From assembly GCF_003994235.2 (NCBI RefSeq), contig NZ_RYFG02000099.1, positions 1-58,965 on the forward strand: a DNA stretch of 58,965 bases, written 5' to 3'. The stretch is from Candidatus Methylobacter oryzae (GTDB lineage: Bacteria; Pseudomonadota; Gammaproteobacteria; Methylococcales; Methylomonadaceae). Every line of letters starts with the position of its first letter. Positions within the stretch are counted from its first letter, which is position 1. The notes beneath the pieces are model-generated. The model did no database searches, was not told the DNA's origin, and was given only the letters and a program-made list of their open reading frames with translations. Below, piece by piece: positions 48,313-55,760 of the stretch. Made by a program: the position numbers and the translations under genes.

Positions 48313-49932
48313 ATGATGGATGTTAACTTTAACAGATCAATTAAATTTTTATTAGTATTGATCTTTTTAATCGCAACAGGCTGCTCTACAACCTCAAAAG
48401 ACTCTTTTAACGATAGACCACCCGCCAGCTCAGAAACGGATAACAGCTATGTGAGACATGCTCTTCATCCGTTCGGTAAACAAAAATATACTGTATCGAC
48501 AAAATACAAGAATACGGTTTGGGAACGGTTAATATCTTTATATTCGTTACCTGAAATTGAAAATGAACGAATTAACCGCGAACTGAACTGGTATTTACGT
48601 CATCCGGGCTATCTTGCCAGAGTTCAGCAACGCGCAGAACCTTACTTGCATCTTATCTTAGACGAAATCGAAGCCAAAAATATTCCGGGCGAACTGGCAT
48701 TATTACCTATTGTTGAGAGCGCTTTTCTGCCCGAAGCCTATTCAAAAAGCGATGCCTCAGGACTTTGGCAATTTATACCGGCTACCGGCCGTTTGTATGG
48801 TCTTCAACAGAACGAGTGGTACGATGGCCGCCGTGATGTTTATACCTCAACCAAAGCAGCAACTTCATTTCTGAAACATCTGGGAGAGACTTTCGACGGA
48901 GATTGGCATCTTGCCTTGGCCTCCTATAATTACGGCAAAGGTAATGTAAGGAAAGCTATCGAAAAAAATGAAAATCTCAATCTGCCAACCGACTACTGGT
49001 CGTTAGACCTTCCTAAAGAAACGGCCGACTATGTGCCGCGCTTGCTGGCAGTTGCTAGAATATTTGCCAACGCTGACAAATACAATATTGATTTACAATA
49101 TATTCCCAACAAACCTTATTGCGAACTTGTTGACGCAAAATCCCAACTCGATTTAAACAAAGCTGCCGAGTTAGCTAATACCCCGCTTAACGAATTTTTA
49201 AAATTAAATCCCGGCTTTAATCACTCAAGTACCGCGCCGCAAGGGCCGCATCACTTGTTGATCCCTGTCGACAAGGCGCAAACGTTCAAAGAAAACTTGG
49301 CACAATTGCCTTATGATGAGCGGGTTGATTTCAAGCGTTATCAAGCCGAAATCATGGAGCATATGCGCCATGACGAGATCCAGACCGCACGTGCCAACCA
49401 ACATAAAGTTAAGGCTGGCGAGAGTCTCGCATCTATTGCGGAGAAGAATAATACAACTCCGCAATCAATCCGTCAGGCTAATCATTTAACCAGTAATTCC
49501 ATCCATTCGGGCATGCTGTTAAAAATGCCTGCTGCAGCACAAAAATCGCCGGATGTTCAATTGACGGCCAAAGTTGCCAACAAACCTGGAAATGCGCAAG
49601 TTTACGTCGTAAAACAGGGCGACACATTCTGGAATGTCGCGCAAAAATTTTCGGTTAGCGTTAATGACATCCGAACTTGGAACAAAATTCCTGCCCAAGC
49701 GGCATTGGTTTTAGGCCAGAAGTTGACGATTAAAGCAGCCAATCAACAGGCCGCAGCTTCATCAACAACCGGGATCCGCTCGATTAGTTATACGGTTAAG
49801 CAAGGCGACTCACTTGCGCAAATTTCCCGTAAGTTTAATGTCTCAATCGCCGATCTGCGTAAATGGAATTCGCCCGCAGTCAGCAATTCGCTTACGCCAG
49901 GTAAAAAACTGAAAGTTATTCTTAACACTTGA
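48313..49932 (+). CDS. mltD: MltD, membrane-bound lytic murein transglycosylase with LysM
   Basis: The 539-residue lipoprotein (lipobox IATGC ~22-26) cleaves peptidoglycan glycan strands. The SLT domain has the catalytic Glu in LLPIVESAFLPEAYSKSDASGLWQFIP (in parts, Glu ~138) and the ALASYNYGKGNVRKAI motif (~208-223). Three LysM modules (~358-401, ~432-476, ~488-533) bind peptidoglycan. gloB, found between mltD and yafS in E. coli, is absent. Confidence 0.95.
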   Translation: MMDVNFNRSIKFLLVLIFLIATGCSTTSKDSFNDRPPASSETDNSYVRHALHPFGKQKYTVSTKYKNTVWERLISLYSLPEIENERINRELNWYLRHPGYLARVQQRAEPYLHLILDEIEAKNIPGELALLPIVESAFLPEAYSKSDASGLWQFIPATGRLYGLQQNEWYDGRRDVYTSTKAATSFLKHLGETFDGDWHLALASYNYGKGNVRKAIEKNENLNLPTDYWSLDLPKETADYVPRLLAVARIFANADKYNIDLQYIPNKPYCELVDAKSQLDLNKAAELANTPLNEFLKLNPGFNHSSTAPQGPHHLLIPVDKAQTFKENLAQLPYDERVDFKRYQAEIMEHMRHDEIQTARANQHKVKAGESLASIAEKNNTTPQSIRQANHLTSNSIHSGMLLKMPAAAQKSPDVQLTAKVANKPGNAQVYVVKQGDTFWNVAQKFSVSVNDIRTWNKIPAQAALVLGQKLTIKAANQQAAASSTTGIRSISYTVKQGDSLAQISRKFNVSIADLRKWNSPAVSNSLTPGKKLKVILNT

Positions 49933-49980
49933 TTGGGGCTGAACAATAACATGATGCCTACTAGGAAAACTCTTAAGTTT

Positions 49981-50037
49981 ATAAAGCTGAGTTGAGCGGC
50001 TCGTGCTCAAACGAAACTTATGCCCTTTGGGTATAAG
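49981..50037 (+). repeat. Two-hairpin dispersed repeat, copy 4
   Basis: A 57-bp copy of the REP-like element, with two bases lost from the loop side of hairpin 1 (TTGAGCGGCTCGTGCTCAA) and hairpin 2 intact. It lies between mltD and a convergent DUF2780 gene. Confidence 0.86.
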
Positions 50038-50093
50038 AAGACATAAGGACGTGTCGGGCAAGTAATTTTCTTGTTACTAAAGTGTTTGTATAA

Positions 50094-50126
50094 CTGTCAT
50101 CCCGGCGAGCGTTATCGGGATGACAG
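50094..50126. repeat. Palindromic hairpin
   Basis: A perfect 11-bp inverted repeat (CTGTCATCCCG with CGGGATGACAG) with an 11-base loop lies 30 bases past the DUF2780 stop. It resembles the common TGTCATCCCGG-type intergenic repeats and could end either convergent transcript. Confidence 0.7.
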
Positions 50127-50154
50127 TACGGGATCAGCTTAGAAAAATACTCTC

Positions 50155-50745
50155 TCAACGTCCGATTAATGCCGTGCTCAACGTATTGACCAATGCGTCG
50201 TTACCTTGAGCTCTAACATAATCAATTACCACCGGAACAAATTGTTGAATCATCGCTGGCGACATGCCTTGCTGTTCGAAAGCGGAAGCTGCCGAAATCA
50301 AGTTTCCCACGGTTCCGCCCGAAGCGCCGGCTATTGATGACAAACGGCCTGCCAAACCACCGGTCGGTTGCGATAGTACCGGCGCAGCTCCAAGCATCCC
50401 TTGCATACCAGGCACCGACCGTTCCAGTTGGGCAAACGCATCGGCCTGCATTTTTGTTTTCGCGATTTGAAATAGAGCGCCAGCGCCTCCCATTGCCTGG
50501 GCTTGCGTCACACCTGTTCGCTGCATTAATAAGTCAGTCAGGCTACCGGCTTGCAGTGGCTGGGCCTTATTAACAGTTTGCTGGCCTTGCTGCAGCAAAG
50601 CTTGGCCGGTGTTATTCGGCTGACCATTAACACTGCTATTCACAGCATTAAGCACCTCTTTCCAATTTGCGGCATCGGCATCGTTGATAAGCGTTGCTGA
50701 AATGGCCAGCGACGCACAGAGCGTTAAAATCGTTTTTTGCTGCAT
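50155..50745 (-). CDS. DUF2780 (VcgC/VcgE-like) exported protein
   Basis: About 196 residues from the ATG at 50745, which has a GGAGAG ribosome site and starts a good signal peptide (MQQKTILTLCASLAISATL, cut near DADA). The longer frame from 50799 puts 18 charged residues ahead of it. The mature part has TQAQAMGGAGALFQIAKTKM and MIQQFVPVVIDYVRAQG, typical of DUF2780. The function is unknown; the product is predicted to be periplasmic. Confidence 0.82.
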   Translation of the reverse strand: MQQKTILTLCASLAISATLINDADAANWKEVLNAVNSSVNGQPNNTGQALLQQGQQTVNKAQPLQAGSLTDLLMQRTGVTQAQAMGGAGALFQIAKTKMQADAFAQLERSVPGMQGMLGAAPVLSQPTGGLAGRLSSIAGASGGTVGNLISAASAFEQQGMSPAMIQQFVPVVIDYVRAQGNDALVNTLSTALIGR

Positions 50746-50799
50746 GTTTTTTTCTCTCCGTTGAGTTAGCATTGTTTTAAAGTTGATAGTATCGAGCAA

Positions 50800-51152
50800 A
50801 GCTTATATTCCGATTAAGCATTATCGTGAACGGCCGCTCATCGAACCGAGGCATAACTGCCGGACACAGTATTTTAGATAAAATGATTTACCGGAGCTGA
50901 TTCTCACGTGACCGAAACACGCTCGTACAAGACATTAAAATACTTCCACATCCTATAAAAACGGTCGTCATGGCTGCCGACCACCTTGTCTCTAACCGGC
51001 ATTAAAGCTATTAGGGTAATTCACGTCAAGTCATAGAGCTAGTGCACTAAATCTGCACATCCGCCGTCGTTATTTTTCATATTCCCTTTGCCATATCTGC
51101 ATAATAGCTGCGTACAGTATACCGTGACCATAAACCAAGGGAGTCACGTATC
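50800..51152. other. Intergenic region upstream of creD
   Basis: These ~350 bases between the divergent DUF2780 and creD genes hold no ORF that I can support. They presumably carry both promoters. A TTCAC half-site near 51017 lacks its second half, so I do not call a CreB box. Confidence 0.5.
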
Positions 51153-52523
51153 ATGAAACAAAGTTTTTATATCAAGCTGGGCATTATTTTTTTCCTGATT
51201 TTATGTTTGATGCTGCCGCAGTCTTTTATGCTGGGTTTGGTAAGCGAACGTGTAAGTTGGCGGCAGCAAGCCTACCAAAGTATCGAACAAAGCTGGCCGG
51301 GTAGCCAAACTGTTGCCGGGCCGGTGCTTTCGATTCCTTATTATTTTACTTACAACGCCAAAGAAAAAATTATCGGCACAGACAAAAAAGAAACGGAAAT
51401 TATCAAGGAAATGACGGTACGTGACGTTTTGTACATCATTCCGAAGCAATTGAACATCAATAGCAAACTGGAAAGCTCACTGCGCTACCGCGGGATTTAC
51501 GGCGTACCGGTTTATACCAATACAGTGCAGATGAGCGGCGAGTTCAGCACGCAGCCCTTGCTCGATCTGATCGCCAAGAATAAGGACTATAAAATCCGCT
51601 GGGAAAAACCGCAAATATCGGTATTGGTATGCGATCAACGCGGCATAGCAACGCCGCCAATCCTGACCTGGAGCGGAGAAAAACTCACTTTTCAACCGGG
51701 CGGCAATTTACCGGGAACGGTTGCCGGAATGCACGTCGCCGTACCGGACTTATCGCAGCAACACGAAAGCAAAATACCGTTTTCTTTCGATATGGAATTA
51801 CATGGTATGCGTTCGATAAACTTTGCATTGTTGTCGAATAATACCGATGTTCGGTTGGCGGCTAACTGGCCTCATCCGAGCTTTACCGGCGACTTGCTTC
51901 CCGAACAGCGCAACATCACCGATCAGGGCTTTACTGCGGAGTGGCGGGCCTCGTCGTTTTCTTATGACGTGAGCAATGCGATGGAACGCTGCCATAAGGG
52001 CGAGTGTTCCAGTCTAATGGAACGCACTGTCGGTTTTGAGTTGATCCAGCCGGTGGATGTTTACCAGCAGTCCGAACGCAGCATCAAATACGCCGAGCTG
52101 TTCATTATTTTGACTTTTGTAGCGTTAATTCTGTTTGAATTACTGAAAAAAGTGCGCGTTCATCCGATTCAGTACACGCTTGTCGGCATGGCACTGTTGG
52201 TATTTTATCTGTTGCTGATTTCACTTTCGGAACATATTCAATTTCTGTTGGCTTACGGAGTTGCAGCGTTTTGCAGCACGGCTTTGCTGACATTTTATTT
52301 CGGCGCGATTTTGTGCAGTCGCAAGTTGGGATTGATTCTTGGAGCCGGTTTATCGATATTGTATGTATCGTTGTACGTTATTCTTCAAGCTGAAGAAAGC
52401 GCGCTACTAATGGGCAGTTTATTGTTATTTATCGTACTTGCCGGATTGATGCTGGCGACACGCCATTTTGACTGGTATGAGCTGACAGGGCAGGGAGATA
52501 TGTCGGCGGAAGTGCAAAAATGA
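51153..52523 (+). CDS. creD: CreD-family inner membrane protein
   Basis: The 456-residue protein has an N-terminal transmembrane helix (~7-27), a large periplasmic domain with SERVSWRQQAYQSIEQSWPG (~31-50), GPVLSIPY and HGMRSINFALLS, then six or so C-terminal helices (~310-445). This is the CreD layout; in enterics and Pseudomonas CreD is induced by CreBC and affects envelope integrity and beta-lactam response. Its stop overlaps the M23 peptidase start. Confidence 0.92.
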   Translation: MKQSFYIKLGIIFFLILCLMLPQSFMLGLVSERVSWRQQAYQSIEQSWPGSQTVAGPVLSIPYYFTYNAKEKIIGTDKKETEIIKEMTVRDVLYIIPKQLNINSKLESSLRYRGIYGVPVYTNTVQMSGEFSTQPLLDLIAKNKDYKIRWEKPQISVLVCDQRGIATPPILTWSGEKLTFQPGGNLPGTVAGMHVAVPDLSQQHESKIPFSFDMELHGMRSINFALLSNNTDVRLAANWPHPSFTGDLLPEQRNITDQGFTAEWRASSFSYDVSNAMERCHKGECSSLMERTVGFELIQPVDVYQQSERSIKYAELFIILTFVALILFELLKKVRVHPIQYTLVGMALLVFYLLLISLSEHIQFLLAYGVAAFCSTALLTFYFGAILCSRKLGLILGAGLSILYVSLYVILQAEESALLMGSLLLFIVLAGLMLATRHFDWYELTGQGDMSAEVQK

Positions 52524-53035
52524 AAGTCAAAGTTATGAAAAAATTAGTATTTCTCTTATTAGTCGTTAGCGTTGGATATTTGATTCCGGCGAATCATACC
52601 ATTCCGGTTGCAGGTGCAAGCGCCGCCGATTGGAATCCGGCGTCTTTTTGGTACTCGCCCTGGGGACGTTCCGGGACACACAAAGGTATCGATATTTTCG
52701 CCAAGGAAGGCGCGGACGTTTTGGCGGCAACGAATGGCCTGGTGGTTTATGCCCGTTTTAACGACATGGGCGGTAACAGCGTAGTGGTGTTGGGGCCGAA
52801 ATGGCGTTTTTATTATTATGCGCATTTGCAAAGGATAGATACCCGCGTTTTACGGCAGGTCAGCATGGGTGATATTATCGGGACGGTCGGCAACACCGGC
52901 AATGCCAAAGGGAAGCCGCCGCATCTGCACTTTTCCGTTCGCAGTTTGTTGCCGTTGTTTTGGCAATACGATGCCGGCAAAGCTCAGGCCTGGAATAAAA
53001 TCTTTTATCTTGATCCCGGTGCGCTGTTAACCTGA
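52520..53035 (+). CDS. M23-family peptidoglycan endopeptidase
   Basis: A 171-residue exported LytM-type metallopeptidase. A signal peptide/anchor (~7-25) is followed directly by the catalytic domain: HKGIDIF (HxxxD, His ~54, Asp ~58) and PPHLHFSV (HxH, ~138-140) are intact, so zinc and activity are expected. There is no coiled coil or LysM. It overlaps creD by 4 bases, linking a wall hydrolase to the CreBC envelope-stress regulon. Confidence 0.9.
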   Translation: MKVKVMKKLVFLLLVVSVGYLIPANHTIPVAGASAADWNPASFWYSPWGRSGTHKGIDIFAKEGADVLAATNGLVVYARFNDMGGNSVVVLGPKWRFYYYAHLQRIDTRVLRQVSMGDIIGTVGNTGNAKGKPPHLHFSVRSLLPLFWQYDAGKAQAWNKIFYLDPGALLT

Positions 53036-53036
53036 T

Positions 53037-53094
53037 AGTTACACCCAGAGGGCATAAGTTTCGTTTGAGCGGACGAGCCACTCAACAGCTTTAT
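53037..53094 (-). repeat. Two-hairpin dispersed repeat, copy 5 (inverted)
   Basis: A diverged ~58-bp copy in opposite orientation; its first stem (minus strand) is TTGAGTG/CGCTCAA and its second hairpin is ACTTATGCCC/GGGTGTAACT. It lies directly after the M23 gene stop. Confidence 0.8.
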
Positions 53095-53123
53095 CCGTCC
53101 GCCTGTTGAGAGCATTGCGGGCT

Positions 53124-53156
53124 AGACCTTCCAGGTTTCTGAAACCTGGAAGGTCT
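53124..53156. repeat. Perfect 33-bp palindrome
   Basis: Arms of 16 bases (AGACCTTCCAGGTTTC and its exact complement) flank a single T. There is no T-run, so it is unlikely to be a simple terminator. It lies 57 bases before creB and resembles a common intergenic palindrome. Confidence 0.8.
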
Positions 53157-53212
53157 CTGCGTGACATTTGTAAGTAACAAAAATAATTGCAGCACCAAAT
53201 AATCACTAAACC

Positions 53213-53905
53213 ATGAGCAAACATATCCTGATAGTCGATGACGACGCCCACATTCGCGAGGTCATCAACTTCGCATTGGAAAAAGCGGGAATGATAGTCA
53301 CACTGGCAGAAGACGGGCGCCAGGCTTTGCAACAATTTAACGCAGCGGCTGTAGACCTGATCGTGTTGGACATCAACATGCCGGAGTTTGACGGCTTGGA
53401 AGTGTGCCGGGAAATCCGCAAAACCTCCGAGGTGCCGATTTTGTTCCTGTCTTCGCGCGACGATGAAATCGACCGGATATTGGGACTGGAAATCGGCGGC
53501 GATGATTACGTCACCAAGCCTTTCAGTCCGCGTGAACTGGTCGCTCGGATCAACGTCATACTCAAGCGCACCCATGCCCCGCTAAAACCGATTATCGAAA
53601 CCGGCAGTTTGCGGCACGGCAAACTGCTTATCCAGGTTGAACAACACCTTATCAGCTGGGACGATCAGCTTATCAATCTTACAGCCACAGAGTTCGCGAT
53701 GTTGCTACTGATGATGCGCCAACCCAACCGGGTTTTTAGTCGCGATACGATTATGAACAGCGCCTACGCAAATCATGTCTACGTTAGCGATCGCACCATC
53801 GACAGCCATATCCGCCACATCCGCCAGAAACTCAATGATGCAGGTTGCGAGGCGGTAATAGAAACCGTTCACGGCGTCGGTTACAAGCTCGCCTCATGCC
53901 AATAA
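53213..53905 (+). CDS. creB: CreB-like response regulator
   Basis: At 230 residues it is an OmpR/PhoB-type regulator: receiver (ILIVDDDAHIREV ~5-17, phospho-Asp in LIVLDINMPEFDG ~54, KPFSPREL ~103) and a C-terminal winged helix (~130-228, ending IETVHGVGYKLA). It overlaps the kinase gene by 10 bases. With creD and a wall peptidase upstream it most likely controls envelope stress. Confidence 0.92.
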   Translation: MSKHILIVDDDAHIREVINFALEKAGMIVTLAEDGRQALQQFNAAAVDLIVLDINMPEFDGLEVCREIRKTSEVPILFLSSRDDEIDRILGLEIGGDDYVTKPFSPRELVARINVILKRTHAPLKPIIETGSLRHGKLLIQVEQHLISWDDQLINLTATEFAMLLLMMRQPNRVFSRDTIMNSAYANHVYVSDRTIDSHIRHIRQKLNDAGCEAVIETVHGVGYKLASCQ

Positions 53906-55512
53906 ACGCCCAGTTGCCGGTTTTGAACCGCCGCCTGTTCCGGCTCAGGAATATTTTGCTGATTGTGATGCTGATGGTATTGGGTTTGCCGCTCGGAGGC
54001 CTGTATTTCTTCCGGATTTATGAAAACGAACTGGTGCAGCAAACCGAGCGGGAATTAATCTCGCAATCCGCGGTGCTGTCCGCGAGTTTTCGCCAACATG
54101 TGCGCAACTTTGATCATCAAAATAACACCTACGGCAAGATGCTGCCCTCGTTGCCGTTGCCGGAATCCAGTAGTTACGAACCCGTCATGCCGGTATTGAA
54201 CTTGATCAACCAGCTTGAGCCGCCGCGTCCGGAGGCTCAAGCTGCGCAGATTCCGGCCGACGAGGTGGCTCAACAAGTCGGCGCATTGATGCATCAAGTG
54301 ATGTTGGATAGCCAACACGTCACGCTGTCCGGTATCCGTCTGCTGGATATGAACGGCACGGTCATCGCCGGGCGCAATGAAGTGGGTTTGTCGTTGGCGG
54401 GTATCCCGGAAGTCCGGCGCGCCTTGGAAGGTCATTATGCGGGGGCGATTCGGCAGCGTATTTCCGATGAGCCGCCGCCCCCTCTGTATTCAATGAGCCG
54501 GGGAACCAATATTCGCGTTTTTGTCGCTTTTCCGGTGCTTGAAAACCGGCACCTGCAAGGCGTTATTTATCTTTCGCGCACGCCGGATAATATTCTCAAG
54601 CATTTGTTTGCAGTCAGGAAAAAAGTCTTCGTTGCTTTTATCTGCCTGCTGGGTTTGGTTGTGGCGCTGGTGCTGTTGGTGTCGGCCACAATTTCGCGCC
54701 CGATCCGCGAACTGATCGAGCAAACGGAACGCGTCAAGCAAGGCGAGCAAAAATTGCTTGAACCGCTGAGCAACCCAGTTACCTATGAAATCGCCCAGCT
54801 TTCGGAAAGTTTCGCCGGCATGTCGCAAGCTTTAGCCGAACGTAGCGATTATATCCGGCGTTTTGCCGGCCATGTTTCGCATGAGTTCAAAACTCCGCTC
54901 ACCTCGATGCAGGGCGCTCTGGAATTGTTGCAGGATCATTTGGACACCATGCCCGTCGAGCAGCGCCAGCGCTTTATCGGGAATATCCTGGCCGATACCC
55001 AACGTCTCAGGCAATTGGTTAATCGGCTGCTGGAACTGGCCCGTGCCGATGCGTTGGAGCCCAGCCGCCTGCACAGCGATCTGCATGCTGTGCTTGATGG
55101 GTTAGCAAATCGTTATTTAGAACGCGGCTTGCAACTGCATTTCACTGGTCTACCCGATACAACGTTGGCGATTGCGCCGGATGCGCTGGAAATGGTGCTT
55201 ATCAACCTGTTCGAAAACAGCTTGCAACATGCGGCAACTCAACTCGAAATTAGCGCCGGTTTTTACGAAAACACTTTGCAGCTTAACTTACATGACAATG
55301 GCGCCGGGGTTTCTGCCGCTAATCGTAACAAAATATTCACCCCATTTTTTACCACGCGCAGAAATGCCGGCGGTACAGGTTTGGGCTTGGAAATTACGCT
55401 GTCATTATTAAAAGCCTACGGCGGCAAAATTGAACTGGCGGAAAGCCGGCAGGGTGCTTTGTTCGTGTTGAGTTTGCCGCTCAGCCGCTTAAAAAATCAA
55501 TCAACAGCTTGA
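53896..55512 (+). CDS. creC: CreC-like sensor histidine kinase
   Basis: About 538 residues from the ATG at 53896; the longer frame from 53845 would start well inside creB. Two transmembrane helices (~14-35 and ~242-262) enclose a ~200-residue periplasmic sensor, followed by HAMP, the H box HVSHEFKTPLTSMQ (~333-346), N box NLFENSLQHAA (~437-447) and G boxes DNGAGV and GTGLGLEI. It should phosphorylate CreB. Confidence 0.92.
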   Translation: MPINAQLPVLNRRLFRLRNILLIVMLMVLGLPLGGLYFFRIYENELVQQTERELISQSAVLSASFRQHVRNFDHQNNTYGKMLPSLPLPESSSYEPVMPVLNLINQLEPPRPEAQAAQIPADEVAQQVGALMHQVMLDSQHVTLSGIRLLDMNGTVIAGRNEVGLSLAGIPEVRRALEGHYAGAIRQRISDEPPPPLYSMSRGTNIRVFVAFPVLENRHLQGVIYLSRTPDNILKHLFAVRKKVFVAFICLLGLVVALVLLVSATISRPIRELIEQTERVKQGEQKLLEPLSNPVTYEIAQLSESFAGMSQALAERSDYIRRFAGHVSHEFKTPLTSMQGALELLQDHLDTMPVEQRQRFIGNILADTQRLRQLVNRLLELARADALEPSRLHSDLHAVLDGLANRYLERGLQLHFTGLPDTTLAIAPDALEMVLINLFENSLQHAATQLEISAGFYENTLQLNLHDNGAGVSAANRNKIFTPFFTTRRNAGGTGLGLEITLSLLKAYGGKIELAESRQGALFVLSLPLSRLKNQSTA

Positions 55513-55571
55513 AAAAACCAAGGATGAGCCGCTTAAGTTTTTCGACATGCTCAGGATGAAGGGTTAGTTAC

Positions 55572-55629
55572 CGATTCCATTCATGGCGAGCTGTGAGCCT
55601 GTCGAACAGCCGAGCCATGAGCGGAATCG
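55572..55629. repeat. Imperfect inverted repeat downstream of creC
   Basis: Arms CGATTCCATTCATGGC and (complement) CGATTCCGCTCATGGC enclose an inner GAGCCTGTCGAAC sequence, a common intergenic repeat core; TTCGACATGCTCAGGATGA just upstream (~55538) is related. The 248-base gap to the next gene holds nothing else I can support. Confidence 0.65.
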
Positions 55630-55760
55630 AGTTGTGCAGCGCCTGCAAAGGTATTGGGGTATTAGATAATGCCTCCCCCGTAGTCACCCGTAAAAAATAA
55701 TGATCAGCGATAGCTAAACTCATTGAATATAATGACTTGCGGTTGGTAGAGATGAGCTCT

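Noticed and set aside
51010-51035. Possible CreB box upstream of creD
   Set aside because: Only one TTCAC half-site with a poor second half; not enough to call.
53039-53575. Minus-strand open frame of 178 aa overlapping creB
   Set aside because: It lies opposite the well-supported creB gene and its start is inside a repeat copy; no family features.
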